Positions 47,565 to 59,423 of a stretch of 64,000 nucleotides of DNA are shown here, piece after piece. Made by a program: the position numbers and the translations under genes. The stretch is from Rutstroemia sp. NJR-2017a BVV2 (lineage: Eukaryota > Ascomycota > Leotiomycetes > Helotiales > Rutstroemiaceae). The notes under the pieces are model-generated. The model ran no database searches. It was not told the origin of the DNA and saw only the letters and a program-made list of their open reading frames with translations. The stretch covers positions 806,001-870,000 of the forward strand of contig NJPS01000067.1 of the NCBI GenBank assembly GCA_002946415.1. The letters are read 5' to 3'. Positions within the stretch are counted from its first letter, which is position 1; each line of letters opens with the position of its first letter.

Positions 47565-48359
47565 AGTGATGATAGTAAGAAGCCTGGTAAGATATAATAA
47601 CCTATAAACCACAGAGCAAACTAGTAGTTTTCTCTTAAACAAGCTCAAGAAATAGGAAGGAAAAGATACGTAAATACACCACAGGACTTCTGCTTGTATT
47701 GTAACCTACTCGTATCTCTAGCAGCACAACTGCAGCTAGGTTAAGTATTTTGTGAAAAAAGGAGTCAAAGATATGGAGTTCAGAGATCGATTACTCAGTA
47801 TATAGAGGGAATGGATTTCAGTTGGATATTCAGAAACACTTCTGATGGTAGTAGAAAATTAAGAAGAATAAGGAGAAGCAGAACGATAGGAGACGCAGTG
47901 GACGGAGGTATATATATCGAGTAGAGAATGATCTGAATCACGGGTTAAACGTATTAGCGAATGATTTCGCGTATGAATCACCGCTTTGGGAAGCATACTC
48001 CTGAACTCAAAGTTGTGGTACATAGTGAATCGGGGGATGTCTAGATGGATGTATGCGACTGGAGGAGGACTTGGTGATTGGAATTATAAGTGTCACAATG
48101 GACGTGGATGGTAGCATCTGGCATGCTATCCACTAGTATAGGAAGTTTAGCAATGATATATGATAGGGAAGGATATGCGTTCGCAGCCCAAGGTGGGTAT
48201 CTCAGAGGCTGTATTTTGTATGTGTAGCATACTATGACTATCTATCTTCTCTTCGCTTCTCTACTCCATTTAACAATTTTTTCAACCTCATAGAACCCAC
48301 AACATAACAAACCCTATGGTATATGCTCTCAAATCTCCAAAATCATTTTCCCTCGCGCC
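47565..48359. other. Intergenic, no supported gene
   Basis: About 800 bases between the orphan gene and the 3' end of the Trp-tRNA synthetase gene. Nothing beyond promoter and UTR sequence is recognised. Confidence 0.5.
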
Positions 48360-49936
48360 CTACGACCCACCAGCCGCCTTGGCCGCTTTCTTCTCCTCAA
48401 TCATTCTCTGCTTTGCCAACTTTTTCTCCTGATTCTTGGTCAACTTCCCCGTTCCCTCGGCACCATCTTCTGTCTTGATCTCTGAAGCCCCCCCCGAAGA
48501 CCCAGCTGCAGCTTGAGCATTCGGGTTTCCTCTCCACTCCAATGGCTTCACACTCATGAACTCCTTCACTACCTCGTCCGTAACCGCTGCTCTCCTCTCT
48601 TGGAAGCCTTTCACATAAGTCTGTAATTCCTGAATACATCTTGCTTTCAGTTCACCGGTCAACATCTCCCCAGATCTATACGCCTTCTTGATCCTCTCTA
48701 ACTCCTCGTCATCTTCGAGGAAGAAAGTAAGATATTGAAAAGAGACATCTTTATCCGTATCGCCTCCTTTTTCCCGCTGTTCAGCTTCTGTGACTTGTCC
48801 ACCGCTGAAAGCGTACTTAGTGATTTTGTTCTTGATCTTGTTGGGTTCATCTTGCATAAAAATGGCAGATGAATCGACGGAGGCACTCATCTTGCTGCCG
48901 GGTCCTTGTAAAGCGTCGAGGAAGCGAGCGTGAATTAGAGCGGGTTTGGCAAAGTGCAGACGAGCGGCGACGTCGCGGGTCATGCGGAAATAGGGGTCTT
49001 GATCGATGGCGCACGGGATCAGGGAGGGGATTTGACTGGTCCTGGCTTCATCGGTGCCGAAAATGTGGGGGAAGGAGTTCGCGAAAGAAGTTGCGCCTTG
49101 TACAGCTCCAAAATGAATCTTGCCAATACATGAGCTGGAAAGATGTCAGAAAACCGATGGGACTCAGACAATTGGACGCCTTACCTATCGTTGAATCCAA
49201 AGACAGCTCGCGCTACATTTAAAGTAACATGCTTGGAAATTCGAGTAACATTTTTGTAGAAAGGTCCACCCATGTAGTCATAATCACTGAACATAAATGT
49301 CTTCTTTGGGTCAAACCCAACAGCAATGATATCCTTCGCATTGCTCAAAGTATAACTTTGGACTTCTTCGATTGTGCGCTTTTCCGAGAATATATATTTC
49401 TCATCGTCCGTAAGCATGATAATCAATGGGACGTCGAACACATCTTGCAACCACCTATGAGTCATCAGCGCATACTCTATATCTCTCTCCCAGCAACCTG
49501 CGAAATTCGTTTTTCGCAAAGCCTCGGAGGCATCATATAGACATCCTGGAATTCCAAAGACTCACTTTGTAAATTCAAAAGGAACGGTATGTCCAATATG
49601 CATACTATCACTACTTGGTCCTCTCCCCGTATACAAGAAAAACGGCTCCCCTTTCTCATGGCGATCCAAAATCAGGTTCAAATCCCTATGACTGAACACA
49701 ATACCTCTCCTCATAAACCTATGCGGCTTATGTCCCGTAACAGCCTCGAATCGCTTCAGGTCCGCTTCCTCGATTCTCTTCGTGCCGAACTCCTCAATTA
49801 GCGTTAAGTAATTGATCGCTTTGGCGATTCCGTCTGCGCCAATTTCCCCGGAGACATTCCATGGGTCTACCGTTTGCTTCGTGGTGGGCGCATCGGTTGC
49901 CAGAGTGGCAGCGAGGGTGGGCGCGGGGTCTGCCAT
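48360..49936 (-). CDS. WRS1: Tryptophanyl-tRNA synthetase, cytoplasmic
   Basis: Three exons (49936-49566, 49454-49185, 49134-48360) encode 471 residues. This class I synthetase charges tRNA-Trp in the cytosol. Its signatures are the HIGH motif at 113-116 ([12 protein letters not shown]) and the KMSAS form of the KMSKS loop at 295-299 (GPGSKMSAS), with [16 protein letters not shown] between them, all as in eukaryotic enzymes. The N-terminus lacks a mitochondrial presequence. A Lys-rich C-terminal tail ([20 protein letters not shown]) is typical of fungal forms. It shares a 525-bp divergent promoter region with the PRELI-domain gene. Confidence 0.97.
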
Positions 49937-50461
49937 TGTGCTGTGGTTTTGGGTGATTTTGAGAAATCGTGTTCTATGGAGGGGTTAATTTGTTTTGGAG
50001 GGGAAATAGCCGGCGGGAACATCATTATGCCGAGACAGTAAGCAAGTCACGTGCAGTTCAAGCCTTGACGAGCTTCCCTTTGTTTAAGCTCTTTTTCCTT
50101 GATTTAAACTTGAACCTAGCTATTCAGAACCTTATCGTGACCTTGGCGTGGTAAATTTGCTGAATTTGGTGCTCAAATAGCGGATTTCATCAAGACTTTC
50201 TAGTTGCACAAGACAAGGCGGCGCAAAAAGGCGTTCGCGTTAACCCCGATCACCGAGAATCCGGGGTACGAAATCAGGCGAGCAAATCCTCCTCAGAGAT
50301 CCAGAGCTTTCGTAATTGATCACGATCGTACCACCCAAACGCCCATCATCATACCATCCCCTCAATCGCTCTTCCTCCTCCTCATTTTCTATCTTCTGTT
50401 TTAATAACCCTCTTCTTATGTATCTATTCCCATAATCACAAATCAAATAACGTCATCCACA
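49937..50461. promoter_or_regulatory. Divergent promoter region, WRS1 / PRELI-domain gene
   Basis: A 525-bp gap between opposite start codons. It contains GTCACGTG (near 50046) with a CACGTG E-box core, a potential bHLH site, but function is not shown. Before the plus-strand ATG the sequence is C/T-rich. Confidence 0.5.
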
Positions 50462-51187
50462 ATGGTTAAATTCTACGAATCCTCCTACTCTTACGACTAC
50501 TCTTTCCCCGCCGTTACACTCGCCTACTTCCTTCGCTATCCCAACCCGCACAGCACGCATGTTCTCTCCACCGACGTAATCTCGCGCACTGTCGACCCTG
50601 CCACCGGTCGTCTGCGCACTGTACGAATCCATCGCAAATCGTCTCGTCTTCCGTCTGCGGTCCTCAAACTCCTGCCTAAGAGTGTGCTGGGCAATGTGCG
50701 TGGCGGTCGCAGCGAATCATACATACTAGAGACGTCTGAAGTGGATATCAAGGAAGGATGGATGAAGACTGATAGTCGCAATCTGGATTGGACGGGTATC
50801 TTGAGTGTTGTTGAGAAACAGGCTTTTCAGCGGGCAATGCCGAAAGACGAGGAAGGCGATTTCAGTGTTGGTCCGGGAATGACAAATGTTAGGACCCAGG
50901 TTATGTTTAAGAGTCGGTTGGGAGAGAGATTGAGGGCTATGAGGAAGACTGGTGAGGAGGAAGTGGTGGTTGAGGAGGAAAAGAAGGGATGGTTGTCAAA
51001 CTGGAGTACGAAGGGCGTGCAGAGGAGTATCGAGGCTATTGCAAGCAGGAAGACAGAGAACCAACTGGGCAAAAGTAAGGAGGGAATGACGGTTGTCTTG
51101 GAGAGATTGAGGAACGGCGGATTGGTGGCAGTTTTGGAGGGAATGAGAAAGGACAGGGAATTGACGTTGACGGGTGTTGAAAGTTGA
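50462..51187 (+). CDS. PRELI/MSF1 (Ups-family) mitochondrial lipid-transfer protein
   Basis: A single-exon frame of 241 residues. It begins VKFYESSYSYDYSFPAVTLA, the usual start of PRELI/Ups proteins, and continues with YPNPHSTHVLSTDVISRTVD and TDSRNLDWTGILSVVEKQ, covering the full PRELI domain to about residue 165. The C-terminal part is charged and helical. Ups proteins pair with Mdm35 in the intermembrane space and shuttle phosphatidic acid or phosphatidylserine. The sequence looks nearer to Ups2/Ups3 than Ups1, which would suggest phosphatidylserine transfer, but that subgroup call is an inference. Confidence 0.9.
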   Translation: MVKFYESSYSYDYSFPAVTLAYFLRYPNPHSTHVLSTDVISRTVDPATGRLRTVRIHRKSSRLPSAVLKLLPKSVLGNVRGGRSESYILETSEVDIKEGWMKTDSRNLDWTGILSVVEKQAFQRAMPKDEEGDFSVGPGMTNVRTQVMFKSRLGERLRAMRKTGEEEVVVEEEKKGWLSNWSTKGVQRSIEAIASRKTENQLGKSKEGMTVVLERLRNGGLVAVLEGMRKDRELTLTGVES

Positions 51188-51510
51188 ACGAGGAGCAAAA
51201 TCCTACGAGAAGAAACGAATCGACGAATAAGTGTTTGAATATGGGGAGGACGAGCACACGAAAGTATCTCATTTACGGATGTTGACCTTACACATTCGTT
51301 TAGGTAGGACTGCCTTTGTATTAAAGTACACTATGTATGAAGCGAGGAGTTTGGGGAACAAGTATAAGGAGTTTTGGGCAGTCCACTCTCATTCGGTTGT
51401 ATTTAAAAAATTGGACGGAATGTATCAAAGTCAAAGTCAAATGTCTATAATTCATCTATACATTATTTTTGTCATTGGGAGACTATATACACTATTTACA
51501 CTCATTGACC
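51188..51510. other. Convergent intergenic region
   Basis: About 320 AT-rich bases between two gene 3' ends; nothing else is seen. Confidence 0.5.
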
Positions 51511-53457
51511 CTAAATGAGCTTCTTGATTGGTGGGGCAGTGCCGTTGCCAAGGTCAACAGTAGGTTGAGTGATGTTTCCTTGGGTAGTGAACGGAACAGT
51601 GCTTGAGAGGGAATCAATTCTGCCAAGCAAGTATTCCAAGGTTCTGTATGAAGCAGATGGTGCGTATTGTGGGATCACTGGATGTTCGTTAGTATCAGGG
51701 ACAATCATTTGATAGAATATGAAGCTACTTACTGTGGCCACTGAGATCAACGTAAACGAAGGTAAGGTTACGTTCGGTATGCGTCGTGCCAAGGATACCG
51801 GCACCAGCAAGAGTAGACAGGCTAGGGTCATCGTGGTATGGGACGAAGAAGGGGTCGCTGGGCTTGGTTTGGAAGCCTTGAGCACCGTTCCAGGTCATGT
51901 TTTGAATCATCAACAATGTACCATTGGCAATCAGAACCATATCGAGAGCCTATTGTTCCTTGTTAGTTGAGACATTCTCTGTGATGGGTGATGTATCTTA
52001 CTCCGTGACCAATGACAGTACGCTTGCTGCGCTCGATAACACCTGGGAGAACGCTAAGACCAGATGGAAGACTGTTATCGGTGTTGTTGACAAACACGTC
52101 GGTGCTGGTACATTCAGCCCAGTCGATCAAAGGAGCGTTGATAGCCTTCTGGACGTCGGTTCTGTTGAAGTAGATGGAAGCACCGGCTGGGAGATAATCG
52201 AAAGATCCTGGGAAACCAAGGACATCCCACAGAACTGGGCAAGTGGTGGCAACTTGGTAAATGTCCCAGCATGGGTTGACGTTGAAAACCTCGTTGTAGA
52301 TGAGGTCAAAGACGTCGCATTCTTCGGTCGCGTAAATTCCGCTCCGTCCTGTACCAGGTAACTTAGATGGCAATGGGCCTGGTGGGGGGTATGTAAGGTA
52401 GGTATTGAGGAAGTCATCGTAGCCACAGGAGCTAGAAACGTTGTGAATTTGCTCGACGAAGGAATCGTTAAATGGGAACAATCCACCCCAGTAATCAACG
52501 AAGGCGACCGCAGGTATTTGTTCTTGGATCTGATCAAAAGATGTGGATGGGTCGTAAATCATCGTAGCCTCTACATTGTAGTACTTCTTCCGTCAGCGTC
52601 ATTTCTTTAAAGAATAGAAAGAAACTCACAGTGGTGTCGTTCTTGTTGAACATCGCATCCGCAATGTATGGAACATAGTATCCAGCATAAGATTCACCAG
52701 TGATGAACACCTTTCGACCCTGCAGTCCGAAAGTGTCGACGAAGTTCTCCCAGAATCCAAGGAATTGGGAAGCGACGTCCTCCTCGCTAGTAGCTGTTGG
52801 AATTCCTTGAGAGAACCCAGTTCCGACGGGCTGCTCAACCCAGACAACGTTTGTGAGGTTGACCCAAGTCCAAGGGTTAGGAACTGGAGCATAAGTTCCG
52901 TATTGCCAAATCCAAGGACCATTCTCTTGCATAAGCCCTTCCAAGGAAGAACAGCCAGGCTATTGTACATTAGCTACACAGACAATAGTAAACAGTAATC
53001 TAGGAATAAAACTTACACCTCCATTCAACCAGATGAGAATCTCGTCGTCAGCGAGAGGATTAGTCGAAGGATAGAACCAGAAGTACAATTGGCTCGACTC
53101 GTTGGCAGCCTTACTAATTGGCATCAAACCAGCATACGACTCTCCAACGTCGAAGTTTACATCAGGAATGCCAGTACCGTTCACGCTATACTCTGGGGCG
53201 GATGTCAGTAACTCCTCAACCGGGTATTTTAATCTCAGGAATCAAATTAGCAGCTTACTGGCAGTAGAGTTAGTGAGATATTGTGAATTGACAGCTCTCT
53301 TTGAGCGGGTTTGGCGAGTCTTTGGAAGGGCTTCAACGGGCTTGGGAGCACGCTTGTCCTTTTTTCCAACATGCTGCAAACTTCTGCCGGAGCTCTGAGC
53401 AGCTTCGACAATGCCACCTGCAATCGCAAGAGCGGAAACGCAAGTTGAGAAACGCAT
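51511..53457 (-). CDS. Secreted serine carboxypeptidase (family S10)
   Basis: Six exons (53457-53259, 53192-53017, 52959-52630, 52583-52002, 51949-51733, 51677-51511) encode 556 residues. A signal peptide ([20 protein letters not shown]) and a basic propeptide-like region precede the catalytic domain. Motifs include IWLNGGPGCSS (oxyanion region), nucleophile Ser215 in TGESYAGYY, likely acid Asp432 in [11 protein letters not shown], and His501 in DLSGHMIPQYAP. Several N-x-S/T sites (NNT, NRT, NMT) suggest glycosylation. It would remove C-terminal residues from peptides outside the cell or in the vacuole. The triad is intact, so it is probably active. Confidence 0.95.
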
Positions 53458-54825
53458 ATTGTCTGACTACGATTGAGAGATTGAAAAGTGCTTCCAGACT
53501 GGATCGCAAAGGGATGGGGGAGATCAACAAGTTCACTTGCTGGGTCGGCCTACATATTTAATACTGTCCCTGAGGACCGCAAAATAATGTCGAGGTTGGA
53601 GCTCTATTCCATGTAGCTTGCCTCGATGATGACGATAAAGAGGGAACTACCCATGCCTAGTGAAGGCAACCTTGAGCAATTCAAGCATTTTCAACCAATC
53701 TTCCGTCGTGTTCCGACGAGACCTTACGGTATGAGTAAAGACGATATGCAAGGGCCAAAGGTACCACGCCGGATATAACCTGATTCCACAAATTTGATAA
53801 CCACAGGCCCACGAGAAGCGTGGAGATATCGCTTCGATAGCTAGTTTTTCAACGGTCCCAGTTCCGTCCTCCACGACCTGCCTCTTTCGGTATAGGAGGC
53901 CAACCCCACTTCTAGAGCAGGCCGATGGTACTGTATCAGTCATTTATATTCGTTGACAATGATCTGATCGCGGTGACCGAGAGATAGAGCTAGTCTTCAG
54001 TGCCTTCTCCATTTCCACAGTTTGGACGGGCTGAAGTCCGAACGTGAATTGATTCTTCCCAGATGCGCCACGGGCAATTGACTTTCGGCCCACAGCATAC
54101 TTTCTGGTCTATCCGTCGCACTAGACCTTCCGTACAGTAAGCAGTAACCTTACTGCTATTGACTGTGCTTCGTAGAGAACGATAAGAGTCGATGCTCGGA
54201 CCAACTTCTATTCCAACCAATAAAGTAGCAGGGATCCTCGGTCCACCAACTGAGTGACCTTCTATCTTCAGAAGGGACGCGCATCTTGTATCACAGGCAA
54301 CGACGTCGGTGCCACCCGACAACATGGCAATGCCCCAGAAATTTCTGCTTGCCACCGACCTTATACCGAGGTTCGCGATCTATACTTTACGGGATGCAGG
54401 ACAGAAACTTCTTAAAGCCGAAGCTTTTACGGAAGATGCTTCGGCTCGTGGTCAGGTCGGAATCCAGTCGGAGTGTCTCGCACAAGACAAACTGTTGGAT
54501 ATGAGTCCATTGAGCAAATACTATGCACTATGCAGAACCCGGATTGCATTGACATGATACAGTATTTCTTGCCATCTAGTTATCGACCTGATTCAAACCA
54601 AAGGGGCTGGGTAATTGGATCCCTAGTCGCAGCCGAAGCAAACCGGACGACACCTGAAAGCTCTCTTAGACCGAACATGCTACCTCATTTCATTATCCCC
54701 TTTGAAACAATCTGAGTTTATATGTTCGATACAATAATTAACGCCAGTGTAATGTCCCAGCTCGGCCTGTTCCTCTGCCACTTACTTGCGAGCTCGGTTT
54801 GTGCTAAATTCGTCTATCTAAACCT
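53458..54825. other. Intergenic between carboxypeptidase and the fusion gene
   Basis: About 1.4 kb. Short frames near 54286-54715 lack motifs. The promoter of the minus-strand carboxypeptidase and the 3' UTR of the fusion gene lie here. No repeat copy was found. Confidence 0.45.
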
Positions 54826-57298
54826 CTACTCAATTCTCTGCGCACTTGCATTCCCCCTTCCAGTTCCTGTTACCAGCTTTGCTTCCACCACTTTAAACAT
54901 CGGTATTTCTTTCAATCTCCGAACGATTTCTCGCATCTGAGACGAAATGTTCCCAACTGTGGTCAAGTCCTCGAATCCGTAATCTACTTTTTCCGCTATC
55001 AATGTCTTCTCGATCGTTTCTTCGGGTCCTGATGTCCGTACTGCGTACCCGATCGTATCGTTTTTACCCTCCTCATTTTCGTACCGATGGCAAAGTAAGC
55101 TTTCGTTCTTCGGTTGATCTTTGTCCTCTGGTGAAATCTCCTTGTAGTGCCCTATCCAGAAGACCCCCAACATCTTGCCCTCATCCCCTAGGTCGACGCA
55201 GTAGTAGGCTTCGGTCTGGATAATATCAATCACTGTATTCTGGGTCTCCGTTTCTGCATGTGTTTTCACTGCATTCTCGCGGCCCGCATGAGCTGCAAAG
55301 ACAATTGGTACATATGTTCCCCTTTCAACTTCACCGTCTTTCTTCACATACTCAACTCCGGGGATGTAGAGACCAATTTGGGAGTAGGTCACATCGGTGT
55401 ACTTGTAAGTAGTGCACGAGAATATAGCCTCGCAAACTGTTCCTGGAGTAGTGATTTGGTAGGATGGATTTGTAAGAGGAAAGAAGTTTTGCAGAAGGGT
55501 ACGAGAACTGCTAAATCTGATGCTCGAGGTGGTGAATTTATACTCGCCGGACATCTCTGGCAATGGGCCTGGTATTGGGCCTACGGTATCACTAGTCAGT
55601 ACTCAATGTTTTCAAACCATTTGGGAGTTTTAATTTTACCATAACTTGATAGAGCTAATAACTCCCTCGCTCCAGTATTTCGTTCAAACATCCATTTTCG
55701 AAGTTCTTGGGCCGAACTATCGAATGCGTCATGGGTCTGATTGTAAGCTGAATATTTGCGTACTGTTTCCGATTAGTCCTGTCAATCTCTCAAGACCCGT
55801 CAATCTCTCAAGACCCGTCAATCTCTCAAGAGATCACTCACTATCTGCTTTCTTGTCATCATCTCCCAAGTCTCTTCCTAGAACTCTCGAGAACTCCTGA
55901 ATTGTGTGTGCTCTTTCCATCCTAACCTTCTCATACAATTTCAGCCTATCCTCAACCTCGTCCTTCCGCATGCCTCTCCCCAGCAAAACGCCCAACGCAG
56001 CCGCATCTTCAATTGCCACAGCTCCTCCCTGGCCCTGATGTGGTGTAAATGGATGTGCCGCATCGCCCAGCAATGCTAGCTTTCCGTGCGTCCAGCTCTG
56101 CAAAGTTTCCATGTCCCACAATCTCCAAATGCTCAGAGTACCTTCATCCGTCTTATTTGAGCTCCCGTCATCAGTAGCCTTTAAACTCGTCTCATTAGCC
56201 ATGGCCAACATGGCTCTGACCGGCTCCCCCCACCCCTCATAGATCCGTAACAACTCCTCCCGGCTTCCTTTAGTGCCCCATCCTCCTTTACCTTTCCCTT
56301 TACCTTCCTCCTCTGTGAGCTCCTTAGAATCAGGGAATATAGCTGCGAAATTCAACAGTGTGTCATAGTTAGTAGGGTATGAGATAACCCGTCTATCACG
56401 CCCGAACCAGGCTCTGAGATGTCCATCTTTCTCGGCATATGGCTTCGTTAGAGGGTTGGCAAGTACATCCTCTCGATTAAGCAGGAATCTGTAGGCACTT
56501 TTGCCGCTCGAAAACGGTCGGATGTTCTCTGCACCTGGAAGAAATCTCCGCGTTATGCTATGCACTCCATCGGCTCCGAGGACGATGTCGCCGGTAGCTT
56601 TGTTTCCGTTCTGGAAAAAGATCGTTCCGGTGGAGGGATCCACGGATGTCACTTTATGACTGGTGTGTAAAGTAATTCCGGGAGCAGAACCGTCCGGACT
56701 GAGAGCACAGCGTTTGAGTACGCTGTGAAGAGTAACACGGTGGGCTAGCAGCCAAGACTAAATTTATCCCGGATTGGTACTGCTGAATGTCTGTTTGAGG
56801 AAAGGACATTTAGACTCACATGTTGCCAGATCTTGTTCAACTCGTCCAGATTTACAGCAGCCTGCACTTCACATGATGGGGTATATTCCGTCAACTGATC
56901 GCGCTATCAGCATCTGCAGGAAAGGAGTTGGAGAAAGTATTACCCAACGACATAAATTTGCCCCTGATTCCTCCAAATGTATGCCCAAGCGTTTGTATAT
57001 CCCATTTGCATTAGGTGGAACATGGATAGCTGCCCCTGATTCACTTGCAAGGCTGGAACTTTCGAAGAGCTGCCCGGTGGTTCAGATAAGCTGTATGTCA
57101 TGTCTTCAAAAGTAACGAATTAAATAGAGATTTCTGCAAGACGGTTTGTATACTGCTCCAGCTCAATGAAAATCAACCCACTTCAACTTCATGTCCTTGT
57201 TTCCTTAATGCAATAGCCGCCGTCAGCCCACCAATCCCCGCACCCACAATTAGAATGCGTAGAGCCGGCGTAGAGGCGTTGTCGTGTGTGCCCGTCAT
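54826..57298 (-). CDS. FAD-dependent monooxygenase fused to an acetoacetate-decarboxylase-like domain
   Basis: Six exons (57298-57182, 57069-56944, 56894-56820, 56757-55842, 55747-55640, 55580-54826) join in phase to 698 residues. Residues 1 to about 440 are a salicylate-hydroxylase-type flavoprotein monooxygenase: Rossmann GAGIGGLTAAIAL (20-32), GADGVHS, and GDAAHPFTPHQGQGG starting at 337. From residue 448 a second domain starts (PIPGPLPEMSGEY); its end (IPMFKVVEAKLVTGTG ... QRIE) matches the C-termini I recall for ADC-like beta-barrel proteins. The usual GxPK block holding the Schiff-base Lys is not obvious; the region reads AGRENAVKTHAE (Lys553). Hydroxylation and decarboxylation of one substrate is a reasonable guess. 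A separate-gene reading fails: the second ORF has no good start, and the splice from exon 5 is in phase. Confidence 0.85.
55781..55834. repeat. 18-bp unit in three tandem copies inside an intron
   Basis: Three tandem units of GTCAATCTCTCAAGACCC (third copy diverging at its end) lie within intron 4 of the fusion gene (55748-55841), filling more than half of it. Confidence 0.9.
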
Positions 57299-57384
57299 TT
57301 TTGCAATATACGTACACTAACCAGAGTGTTATTTTTCCCTTTGAACACAACTTGTTTGAAACTTTATTTCTTAAATGATATCTA

Positions 57385-57820
57385 TCAATTTCTGAATGTC
57401 CAGCCCAGTCCGGGTAAATATGTAAGATTAACCATGTGAAGCTGCAACCCCTCACCGAGGTGGGGGATGTACTGTAAGACTGCATCACCCAACCCACTAG
57501 TATCTAAGCTGTTTACAAATGCCGCCGAATGGCTGAAATAATCCGCCCAAAGACAGACTTTTCCAATAACAGCTTGCTCACCATTTAGAGATGTGTAGAT
57601 AAACGAACCATGCCAAGAATTAGCCCTGCCAATGTATCCCAGGTCAACGGGTGTGGTACATATCATAGCCAGTTTTAGGATTAAATACCTGTATCAAACT
57701 GCCCAATATTTGCATTTGCAAACCATCTGCTCTGAAGACCGGGTAGTTGTAGCTCTCTCGCATTACTTGGTGGGGTACTTTAACATCTCCGCACGCCGAA
57801 GGAAATAAGAACTCATCCAT
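57385..57820 (-). pseudogene. Possible broken gene upstream of the fusion gene
   Basis: Two protein-like stretches lie in different frames. From an ATG at 57820 there is a 43-codon piece (starting MDEFLFPSACGDVKVPHQVM) ending in a CAG-GTATTT donor-like site. A second piece ends at 57385 (including GSFIYTSLNGEQAVIGKVCL and HLGEGLQLHMVNLTYLPGLG). A 63-nt GT-AG intron would join them, but the phases do not agree by simple splicing. Either the gene has decayed by a frameshift or its real exon structure escaped me. Family unknown. Confidence 0.3.
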
Positions 57821-59423
57821 GGTAGGCCCAATTTGTCTAACAGCTTCTCAATTCCAGATAATATATATGAATAGTGAGCTTTGGAGATGCCTGGCCAAGA
57901 ATTGGGAAATTAGTAGTCCAATATTCCACCGCTTGTGAACCATTATGACTAAACAGAACAGTAGGTGTGTCAGCAAGTCTCGTACAACTTATGATAGAAG
58001 CTCGTCAGAGTCGTCACGGAGTCAATGACGGCGGATAAACTCCAAGACTCAAAGTACAGGATAGAATTATCTCTACATGTCTGCGAAATTCTTCGAGATG
58101 AATAGGGACAACGCGATGATTAAACCTAAACCACATGCTGATGATAGCTATGCCCGCAGCACCGGCGCTGCTAGTCTCGCTGCTGTACCTTTTAACGTTA
58201 ATTAATCTGAACGTGCGAACATGTTGATGTGAGTTTCAACTCTGAGTAGGCATATTTATTCCAGGCTGAGAAGACATCGTCTCTTATTCTCGCCAAAGAC
58301 CTGTAACTGTCTTCGTTTGCATGTAAAACCTGACTACTAGCTTCCCATCTAAGGTGCCTGCCACCCTCTCCTGGTCAGAGATAACCGGCCGATAATATTG
58401 TACAAAAGACATCTGGATAATGAAAAAATAATAGTATTTTAGAGTATTTGGAATATTTGTCTGATAATAGTAACTAGCTGTAATATATTGTCCCAAACCG
58501 GCCTGTTTTTTATCCTCTGAAGAGACGCCCCTCCAGCCACCCCTTCGCTTATTCCCCGTAAAGCTGAAAACTGGTAGAGAGACCTGGATACAGTAGCTGA
58601 CGGTTTGGGTCATTGGCGATGAAGTTAGGCGTGTGGTACACTTCACTTTCTTCAGCGCTTCGTGAGAGCTAACTTGTGGAGCTAAGAACGTGGTGTGGAT
58701 GAATGAAATGGACGCAAGGAAAATTGACGAGAGGAAGTTAACGTGCATGATCGGCGGATGAGGGGGACCTGCTGTTCCTTCAAAAAGCCGACTTTTCAAG
58801 ACTTTCACGGTCATATTTGCTACCTCCGAGGAGACTATTTTCCGATAGCCCTTGCCCCCCAGGATATCTAAAGAAGCTGTAGCCTCTAGAAGGGAGCTAC
58901 ATATCTTCCGTAACCCGGGGGCCGGAGGAGACTTCTTTGAGATTACCAGAAAGTCAGGAGAAGAGGAAATACAAGTAAGGCTGCATATAATCATTTTATT
59001 AGCTACAGTACAAGGGAGATGTAGTATTAATAGCACTAACACGTTGTACGAAGTAAAATCCGTTAATTCCTATGGAAAGCGCGGGGTTACTGGTGTTTAG
59101 GTGACCCCCCTGGGATATCAAGTTCGGTTACATAGGTGGGGCTTGAAATGGGGCGCACGACACGTCTAACGGTAACCTTACCAAGTGCTTACTTCGACGG
59201 CTGGCGGTCCCTCAAGGCGCTGCAAAATAACTGTTGGTAGTTACAAATGGTTCCATACGTGATTACATAGAGCTGTTAAAAAGCGGTCTGACCATGCTGT
59301 GGTATTATCGTTGCTCTTTTGACTTCTTCTGCGGGCCTTCGGCAATCTTCATCGCACTCAACTCTGAAGTCGAATCGGTTGTTATTGAAAACCATATACT
59401 TTCTCATACATCTCATCATCACT
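57821..59423. other. Intergenic with MITE-like copy C
   Basis: About 1.6 kb before the SDR gene. It contains repeat copy C at 58366-58524. A 252-codon minus-strand frame (59042 to 58284) starts only at GTG and runs through the repeat, so I regard it as chance. The last bases before 59424 form the SDR promoter. Confidence 0.5.
58366..58524 (+). mobile_element. MITE-like element, copy C
   Basis: A 159-bp copy of the family. The left end is CTCTCCTGGTCAGAGATAAC; the right end in reverse complement is CTCTTCAGAGGATAAAAAAC. The interior keeps the shared TCTGGATAATGAAAAAATAA and TATATTGTCCCAAACCGGCC stretches. A target duplication is not clear (CCACC against ACGCC). Confidence 0.7.

Noticed and set aside
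49936..50462. CACGTG near 50046 as a proven regulatory site
   Set aside because: A six-base match is expected by chance every few kilobases; noted only as a potential site.
54826..55563. Separate acetoacetate-decarboxylase-like gene
   Set aside because: The frame has no proper start upstream, and the exon 5 to exon 6 junction is in phase with the monooxygenase, so a fusion is the simpler reading.
58284..59042. 252-codon minus-strand frame
   Set aside because: It starts at GTG and passes through MITE copy C, so an uninterrupted frame is most likely chance.
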